DNA from: DASWIV01 sp036397475
Lineage (GTDB): Bacteria > JAJVIF01 > JAPKYR01
Direction of reading: 5' to 3'
Assembly (NCBI GenBank): GCA_036397475.1
Contig: DASWIV010000059.1
Coordinates: forward strand, 1 to 11,538
Length of the DNA: 11,538 nucleotides
Shown in pieces: positions 7,147 through 11,538 of the stretch (its first letter is position 1; every line of letters starts with the position of its first letter). The notes below the pieces were generated by a model. That model was not told the origin of the DNA, ran no database searches, and worked only from the letters and a program-made list of their open reading frames with translations. Made by a program: the position numbers and the translations under genes.

Positions 7147-7177
7147 AAAAAAATCCCGGCGGTGAACGCCGGGTTTT
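7147..7177. terminator. Bidirectional intrinsic terminator
   Basis: A perfect 7-bp stem, CCCGGCG (7155-7161) with CGCCGGG (7167-7173), encloses a 5-nt GTGAA loop. On the plus strand it is followed by TTTT, ending the DUF262-HEPN transcript. On the minus strand it is followed by A and seven T (complement of 7147-7153), a stronger run that ends the radical SAM transcript coming from the right. Confidence 0.9.
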
Positions 7178-7223
7178 CCTTAACCTTATACTAGCGAGCC
7201 TTTAGTAGCTCTCGCTCCGTCTG

Positions 7224-8984
7224 CTACTTGTTGTAGGGCCGCTCCCACAACAGATAAAGCTTCATGCGCGCGTAAAATCTGTTCCACGTCCATCCCTCGC
7301 GCATCTTCGCAGGGATCTTGGTCATCTTGCGGAGTACATCAAGGACGTTCTGCAGGTCGACCAGTCGGTAAAGCATCCAAGGCTGATCTTCGAAAAGATC
7401 CTTTGAAGCGAGCCACAGGATGAAATTCTTCGTGAACACGCGGCGCGCAGCCATATGGAACAGCGGGATGTACTTCTTGTACATCGGCTTGCGGTCCTTG
7501 TAATCGAATGTCGCGACAAACTGGTCGAGTGTTTTGCCAGCTACATCCTCGACATCGTCCCTGTCGATATATCCGGCGTCCATCGCGAACTGCGTGAACT
7601 GGACTCCGGGGAAGTAAATCAATGAATAGAAGTTGAACGAGTACGGACCTGGCAGGCTCAGGAAAAACTCGAGCCCGTCGTTGAGGTCTTTTCTCGTTTC
7701 AAACGGGTTATCGGTGATACAGTCGATGACGACCGAGATTCCGCGCTCTTTCATAATGTCGCAGGATTTGCGGATTACAGCGTCGGTTTCCGGACGTTTC
7801 ATCAGGTTCATGCGAACCCTCTGGCTTCCGGACTGGATGCCGATATCGATATGGCTCAGTCCGATGTCCTTGAGCGCGTCCATGAGGTCCTCACGTACGC
7901 AGGACGGGTGGAAGTAGCACCAGAACGGGTTCTTGAACTTTTTCTTATATTCAGCGGCGAAATCGATAACCCAGTCACCGTTGAGGGTGAAGACATCGTC
8001 GAAGAACGAAATCTGGAGGTTATCGAAGTTCCAGTATTTTTCTCTCATGGATTCGAGCTCGGCGACAACGTGGCCGACAGACCGCTGCCGGGTCTTGTTG
8101 TGGCCCGAATCTTTGAAATCGCCCTCGTTGTAGAGGGAGTTTATGCAGAAGTTACATCGGAACGGGCATCCGCGGTTGGTCATTACGAAGATGTAATATT
8201 CCTTGAACGCGGGGTCCTGGTTACGTCCGAGTTCTTCCTTACGGATGTACCACTTATTTTTGTCGTCCCAGATCGGGAAGGGGACACTGTCGAGGTCTCG
8301 GATAACGGGGCGGTGGTGGTTCTTGTACTCTTTACCGTCCTTGGTCCGGACCCAGAGATTCGGGATGTCGTGGTACGGCTGGTTGTTCTCGACGCGGTCG
8401 AGCAGCTCGATGAACGGGAGCTCGCCTTCGCCGAGGCACAGGATGTCGTTGTGCTTAAAGCACTGGTCCGGTGACACGTTGACGTGGATCGATCCCCAGA
8501 TAACGATGGCGTTGGGCAGGACTTTCTTGACGAACTCGTCGACCTGCAGCGCCAGTTTGTAGTAACTGGTACAGGCGATTGAAAGTCCGATAACGTGCGG
8601 GTTGATCTCCTTGAGAGCCTTCTCGAAGTTCTGCCAGTCGACTTCGGTAGGAGGAGTGTAGTCGTTGGCGAGGAGGCGTCCGAAGAAAATTGTGTGAGCG
8701 TCGTAGCCGGCGTGCATCGCGGTAGCCTGGATCCATCGTGCGCCGAGGTTGTAAACGTTCGACATACTGATGAGTACAGCGCGGGTATTTTTGGTCGGCT
8801 TCCACTCTTTTTCACCGGGATAACCGGGGACAGCGTCGGTATCGAATTCAAAATATTTTACGGCTTCTGGAAGGACGCCGTGATTTTTATGGAAATAGAA
8901 TCCGTCAGGGATGTTGCCGTTAGCGTCTGGACGTCCCTTGGGACCTTTTGCTTTTGCAGTTCGATTAATCTCATTTGTAGCCAT
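7224..8984 (-). CDS. B12-binding domain radical SAM protein (distal copy)
   Basis: This 586-residue protein is a two-domain enzyme of the cobalamin-binding radical SAM type. Residues about 66-200 resemble the Rossmann-like B12-binding domain, ending in GEGELPFIELL (185-195). The canonical DxHxxG cobalamin ligand is not evident, as is common in this class. The [4Fe-4S] motif is RGCPFRCNFC with C273, C277 and C280. Downstream are SFFDDVF (326-332), the SAM-contacting QSGSQRVR (384-391) and a long C-terminal extension to 586. Such enzymes do radical methylation, ring formation or other C-C chemistry; the substrate here is unknown. About 60 residues precede the B12 domain and are absent from the upstream paralog. 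The start at ATG 8984 has AAGGA about 11 nt upstream, rather distant. Its transcript ends at the terminator near 7147-7177. Confidence 0.88.
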   Translation of the reverse strand: MATNEINRTAKAKGPKGRPDANGNIPDGFYFHKNHGVLPEAVKYFEFDTDAVPGYPGEKEWKPTKNTRAVLISMSNVYNLGARWIQATAMHAGYDAHTIFFGRLLANDYTPPTEVDWQNFEKALKEINPHVIGLSIACTSYYKLALQVDEFVKKVLPNAIVIWGSIHVNVSPDQCFKHNDILCLGEGELPFIELLDRVENNQPYHDIPNLWVRTKDGKEYKNHHRPVIRDLDSVPFPIWDDKNKWYIRKEELGRNQDPAFKEYYIFVMTNRGCPFRCNFCINSLYNEGDFKDSGHNKTRQRSVGHVVAELESMREKYWNFDNLQISFFDDVFTLNGDWVIDFAAEYKKKFKNPFWCYFHPSCVREDLMDALKDIGLSHIDIGIQSGSQRVRMNLMKRPETDAVIRKSCDIMKERGISVVIDCITDNPFETRKDLNDGLEFFLSLPGPYSFNFYSLIYFPGVQFTQFAMDAGYIDRDDVEDVAGKTLDQFVATFDYKDRKPMYKKYIPLFHMAARRVFTKNFILWLASKDLFEDQPWMLYRLVDLQNVLDVLRKMTKIPAKMREGWTWNRFYARMKLYLLWERPYNK

Positions 8985-9161
8985 AACTAAATTTATCCTT
9001 TGCAGGTTGACCGGTAAAATTATCCTGAAGTCGGTCTCACCCTTGTTGAGGGATTCCTATTTTCGGAAATAAATTACCGGTTTTCATTCTCCTTATCTGG
9101 TCTAATCTATATAAATCGCCGACCTATCTGCCTGGCGAATTCCAATATTCTGCCTTGAAAA
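8985..9161 (-). other. 177-nt gap between the two radical SAM genes
   Basis: This non-coding spacer is long for genes on one strand. It holds an 8-bp inverted repeat, ACCGGTAA (9010-9017) with TTACCGGT (9074-9081), and a weak inner hairpin CCCT (9040-9043) with AGGG (9049-9052). I see no convincing -35/-10 pair and no U-tract terminator. It may be a structured leader of the distal gene, or simply readthrough spacer. Confidence 0.4.
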
Positions 9162-10772
9162 TTACTCCTGGGGAAGTCCCATACGCCTGTACTTGTGAAG
9201 GCTGTACATGATGTCTGACGTACGCACTTCGCCTTTCCAGAGCCTGGTCCAGAAAATTCTCAATCTCTTCTGGAACCATACGACATTGCTCGCGCGTTTG
9301 GCAAGCCAGACGACGAAAGCGGGATTTCTCCTGAGGAATTTGATGTTCGGAAGAGTCCTCAGCAACGACTTCGGCACAAATTTCTTGCCGGTCATGGTGA
9401 ACAGGGAGATCCAGAATAATTCGTCCGGGTCCCTCTTGGGCCAGTCGAACTTTGTTTCCCACTGTTCGAAAACCTTCATCCTGTTCTGCTCGATATCGTT
9501 CTCGTTGATAAGTCCGGCTTCCATGGCGCGGTCGGTAAACCGTACCTTGGGGAACATGATCATGGAGAGGTAATTGAGCATGAACGGCCGCTTGAGTGAG
9601 AGGAAGAATTCAAGAGCCATTTTCTTGTCTTCCTCGGTGTCGAATGGATTGTCGGTGATGACATCCATTACGATATTCACACCGGCGTCATGAAGGATGT
9701 TAACCGCCTTCTGGATTCGTTTGTCGTTGTCGGTCCGGTCGAAAAGTTCGGTCCTGATTCTCTCGGAACCTGACTGGACGCCCATGTCGACGTATTTAAG
9801 TCCGGACTGCGCGAGAGTTTCGACAATGTCCTTTTTCACCGTATTGGGGTGGAAGTAACACCAGTAAGGACGGGTGAAGTTATCGTAATATGCTTTGGTG
9901 AATTCGCGGACCCAGTCGATTTTCAGTACGAAGACATCGTCGCCGAAGTTGATAGTGGCATCGCGGACAGCCGCGAAATTCGGAATGGCTTCCTCGATGT
10001 ACTTGATTTCGCCGATGACGTTGTTGACTGTCCGCTGGCGCACGAATTTACCGCTGCGGTCGCCCTTGAGATGGTCTTTAAGCATCAGCGGGCTTGCGCA
10101 GAATGTGCAGTGGAACGGGCATCCTCTACTTGAAAGGACGAATACGGAGTCGCACTGCTTCAGGAACGGCTCGGTTTTGTCGAGAACGCCATTCTTGATG
10201 AGATACTTACGGTCGTTGTCGTAATCGGGGAAGGGGACAGTGTCCAGGTCTTCCTCGGTATCGCCAGCGCCGTTATTCTGTAAATTGCCTTCAGCGTCTC
10301 TTGTCCAGGTTCCGCCGAGATCTGACCAGTCCTGACCGGTTTCCACACGGTGGAGGAACTCGGTCCAGTCATTCTCGGCTTCGCCGGTGAACGCGATGTC
10401 GGCAAATCTAACACATTCTTCGGGACATAGAATTCCATGAATTCCGCCCCAGGCAATCGGACCGTTGAAACCACGATTCTTGAGTTCAGTGGTGATCCAG
10501 CTTGCTGCCTTGTAAAAGCTTGAGCAGCTGACCGATATACCGAGCACGTCCGGTTTGATCTCATTTTGAATGAGTTCGATAAGCATGTTGAGATCTTCTT
10601 CGGAAGGAGGGAGGATATCGTTGTGCTGGAAATCGCCTACAAAAATCATGTGGCTGTCGTAGCCGTTGACCTTGGTGACGGAATTAAGGTGTCGAGCCCC
10701 GATATTAAATGGATTAGAAAGCGAGATAATAGCAACCCGCTTTTCTTTGGTAATCGGATATGCTTCAAACAT
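9162..10772 (-). CDS. B12-binding domain radical SAM protein (proximal copy)
   Basis: This 536-residue paralog of the downstream enzyme has the same order: a B12-binding-like domain (about 11-145, ending GEAENDWTEFL), a radical SAM core with RGCPFHCTFC (C218, C222, C225), FGDDVF (276-281) and GVQSGSERIR (331-340), then an extended basic C-terminal tail. Shared blocks between the two include NxGAR, the RQRxV segment before the second half of the barrel, PxWCYFHP, and DxITDNPFxT. These mark an old tandem duplication, not a recent one. ATG 10772 is the first start in frame, since a TGA lies two codons upstream. The binding site is poor, with GGGGG about 11 nt away and no AGGAG. No methyltransferase acceptor, peptide precursor or isoprenoid gene is adjacent, so the substrate cannot be inferred. 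Confidence 0.88.
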   Translation of the reverse strand: MFEAYPITKEKRVAIISLSNPFNIGARHLNSVTKVNGYDSHMIFVGDFQHNDILPPSEEDLNMLIELIQNEIKPDVLGISVSCSSFYKAASWITTELKNRGFNGPIAWGGIHGILCPEECVRFADIAFTGEAENDWTEFLHRVETGQDWSDLGGTWTRDAEGNLQNNGAGDTEEDLDTVPFPDYDNDRKYLIKNGVLDKTEPFLKQCDSVFVLSSRGCPFHCTFCASPLMLKDHLKGDRSGKFVRQRTVNNVIGEIKYIEEAIPNFAAVRDATINFGDDVFVLKIDWVREFTKAYYDNFTRPYWCYFHPNTVKKDIVETLAQSGLKYVDMGVQSGSERIRTELFDRTDNDKRIQKAVNILHDAGVNIVMDVITDNPFDTEEDKKMALEFFLSLKRPFMLNYLSMIMFPKVRFTDRAMEAGLINENDIEQNRMKVFEQWETKFDWPKRDPDELFWISLFTMTGKKFVPKSLLRTLPNIKFLRRNPAFVVWLAKRASNVVWFQKRLRIFWTRLWKGEVRTSDIMYSLHKYRRMGLPQE

Positions 10773-10909
10773 ATGTCAGGAAACCCCCGGGGTATTGTCC
10801 CCGTTACAAAATTTTTCCTTACCTGTAAAATGTTCACCTTTGTCCTGTTAACCAAAGCAAACTAATTTAAGGATAAGGTCTCCAGTTCACTACCATCGCC
10901 GTTATATAA

Positions 10910-10938
10910 ATTATAAAAGACTTATTGTCCACGTGCAA
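10910..10938 (-). promoter_or_regulatory. Candidate promoter of the radical SAM genes
   Basis: On the minus strand TTGCAC (10938-10933) is separated by 17 nt from a perfect TATAAT (10915-10910). The -35 matches consensus at only three positions. The predicted start near 10903 leaves a leader of about 130 nt before ATG 10772, in which I see only small hairpins, such as GGGG-ACAATA-CCCC just before the start. No cobalamin riboswitch is recognisable. Confidence 0.5.
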
Positions 10939-11083
10939 GTATTTAACCTAAGTTAAATAATTTTCTTCACAAGCGTACAGCCACATATAATATGATTCAT
11001 TTTCTGACTTTTTCGTAAAGTTAATATCTTTCCCTGGTACCGGAATATTATACACCATCTTCGGGAAAAATCATTATTTCTGT

Positions 11084-11113
11084 TTGAGACTGATTTAATC
11101 ATTATGTTATACT
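11084..11113 (+). promoter_or_regulatory. Promoter of the aminotransferase gene
   Basis: TTGAGA (11084-11089) is followed by an 18-nt spacer and TATACT (11108-11113). The bases just before the -10 make TGTTATACT, an extended -10. The predicted start near 11120 gives a leader of about 73 nt. Confidence 0.65.
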
Positions 11114-11116
11114 CTA

Positions 11117-11178
11117 GTCCCGGCAACCAGAATAATCTGCAGCGATTTCCTTCCACGTACCCCTTGAAAAGCCGGGAC
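11117..11178 (+). repeat. 8-bp inverted repeat in the aminotransferase leader
   Basis: GTCCCGGC (11117-11124) pairs perfectly with GCCGGGAC (11171-11178) across 46 nt. The right arm ends 2 nt before the AAGGAG ribosome binding site and the left arm straddles the predicted transcription start. It could be a leader stem controlling ribosome access or a DNA operator pair. Which of the two is not decided by the sequence. Confidence 0.45.
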
Positions 11179-11192
11179 ATAAGGAGTTCCGC

Positions 11193-11538
11193 ATGGGCAT
11201 TAAAACCTGGGTTAACGGAAAGTTATTCGATAAGGACGAAGCGTCGATAAACGCATACGATCACGGATTTCTATATGGGGACGGGGTGTTCGAAGGAATC
11301 CGGATTTACAACGGACGAATATTCAGATTCAGTGAGCATATAGACAGATTCTTCGATTCATTACTGGTGACGAGAATCGACATAGGAATGGACCGTGAGT
11401 CCCTCAAGACGCAGATAATCAAGGTTTGCCAGGAAAACGAGCATTACGACAGGGCTTATATCCGGCTGGTGGCGTCGAGGGGAGTCGGCGATTTAGGAAT
11501 TAACCCAAGAAAGTGCAGAAACGGCGCTACTGTCGTCA
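11193..11538 (+). CDS. ilvE: Branched-chain amino acid aminotransferase, N-terminal part (partial)
   Basis: This is the first 115 residues of a class IV PLP-dependent aminotransferase, cut by the window end. IlvE transfers amino groups between glutamate and the 2-oxo acids of leucine, isoleucine and valine, in the cytoplasm. ATG 11193 follows AAGGAG (11181-11186) by 6 nt. Visible family marks are the WVNGK opening, DHGFLYGDGVFEGIR (23-37) followed by the YNGRIFRFSEHIDR stretch, and YIRLVASRGVGDLGI about 60 residues on. The catalytic PLP lysine lies beyond the window. The GDGVFEGIR form favours IlvE over D-amino-acid aminotransferase or aminodeoxychorismate lyase, but these relatives cannot be fully excluded from the N-terminus alone. 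It is transcribed away from the radical SAM genes and has its own extended -10 promoter. Confidence 0.85.
   Translation, partial: MGIKTWVNGKLFDKDEASINAYDHGFLYGDGVFEGIRIYNGRIFRFSEHIDRFFDSLLVTRIDIGMDRESLKTQIIKVCQENEHYDRAYIRLVASRGVGDLGINPRKCRNGATVV

Larger units (their letters stand above)
10773..11192. other. Divergent intergenic control region
   Basis: These 420 nt separate the minus-strand radical SAM genes from the plus-strand aminotransferase gene. They hold the two candidate promoters listed separately, the radical SAM leader, and an 8-bp inverted repeat in front of the aminotransferase gene. The central part (about 10940-11080) is AT-rich, and I recognise nothing in it. I see no RNA gene or terminator. 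A 75-codon minus-strand ORF in it overlaps the aminotransferase promoter and is treated as spurious. Confidence 0.6.

Noticed and set aside
5465..7150. AT-rich inverted similarity (ATTAATTT left, AAATTAAT right) as possible ends of a mobile element
   Set aside because: The match is 8 bp of low-complexity AT sequence, expected by chance in such DNA, and no target-site duplication is visible.
9037..9087. 16-residue minus-strand ORF right after AAGGAG in the radical SAM spacer
   Set aside because: Only one base separates AAGGAG from the ATG, too close for initiation, and the peptide has no run of regulatory codons.
10773..10903. Cobalamin riboswitch in the leader of the radical SAM genes
   Set aside because: The leader is about 130 nt, and I could not find a B12-box-like conserved core; only short hairpins are present.
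10953..11180. 75-codon minus-strand ORF between the radical SAM and aminotransferase genes
   Set aside because: It overlaps the predicted ilvE promoter and leader, has no convincing ribosome binding site, and its translation is basic and cysteine-rich without family features.
1..11538. CRISPR array, tRNA, rRNA or insertion-sequence transposase
   Set aside because: No regularly spaced repeats, no cloverleaf with a conserved T-loop, and no transposase-like protein were seen on either strand.

Overview
The window reads as a piece of chromosome from a Gram-negative-type bacterium, probably of a poorly characterised lineage. The signs are a lipoprotein signal peptide on a seven-bladed SBBP propeller protein, an E. 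coli-like two-subunit aspartate carbamoyltransferase (pyrB-pyrI), two B12-binding radical SAM paralogs, and the start of an ilvE-type aminotransferase. I cannot name the species. Base composition is uneven. pyrBI is GC-rich (39 of 60 bases G/C in 4861-4920), while 5450-7150 is strongly AT-rich (16 of 60 in 5881-5940), which points to an acquired insert.

Layout. 1-363 (+): the 3' end of an unidentified gene, then an overlapping 84-codon hypothetical. 368-5242 (-), in transcription order: pyrB, pyrI, a multi-pass membrane protein, then a secreted SBBP lipoprotein. pyrB and pyrI overlap by 4 nt, and the membrane gene starts 4 nt after pyrI. pyrB has a textbook promoter (TTGACC, 17-nt spacer, TATAAT). 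The lipoprotein gene has its own candidate extended -10. 5243-5524: a divergent intergenic region with a roughly 110-nt composite palindrome, then an extended -10 promoter facing right. 5525-7120 (+): a two-gene AT-rich unit coding for a standalone DUF262 protein and a HEPN-domain putative RNase, closed by a bidirectional terminator at 7147-7177. 7224-10772 (-): two radical SAM/cobalamin-binding paralogs separated by 177 nt. 10773-11192: divergent control region. 11193-end (+): N-terminal part of a branched-chain aminotransferase.

How the genes work together. PyrB and PyrI form the allosteric enzyme of the committed pyrimidine step, and the 3' end of that operon carries envelope genes with no evident link to pyrimidines. 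The DUF262-HEPN pair is the best candidate for an unusual system. DUF262 is the domain of the GmrS half of GmrSD-type modification-dependent restriction enzymes, but here it has no C-terminal HNH nuclease and is followed 3 nt later by a HEPN protein with an intact R-x4-H RNase motif. This suggests a compact defence or toxin-antitoxin-like module with an RNase as effector. The radical SAM pair lacks an identifiable biosynthetic partner in the window, so its substrate is unknown.
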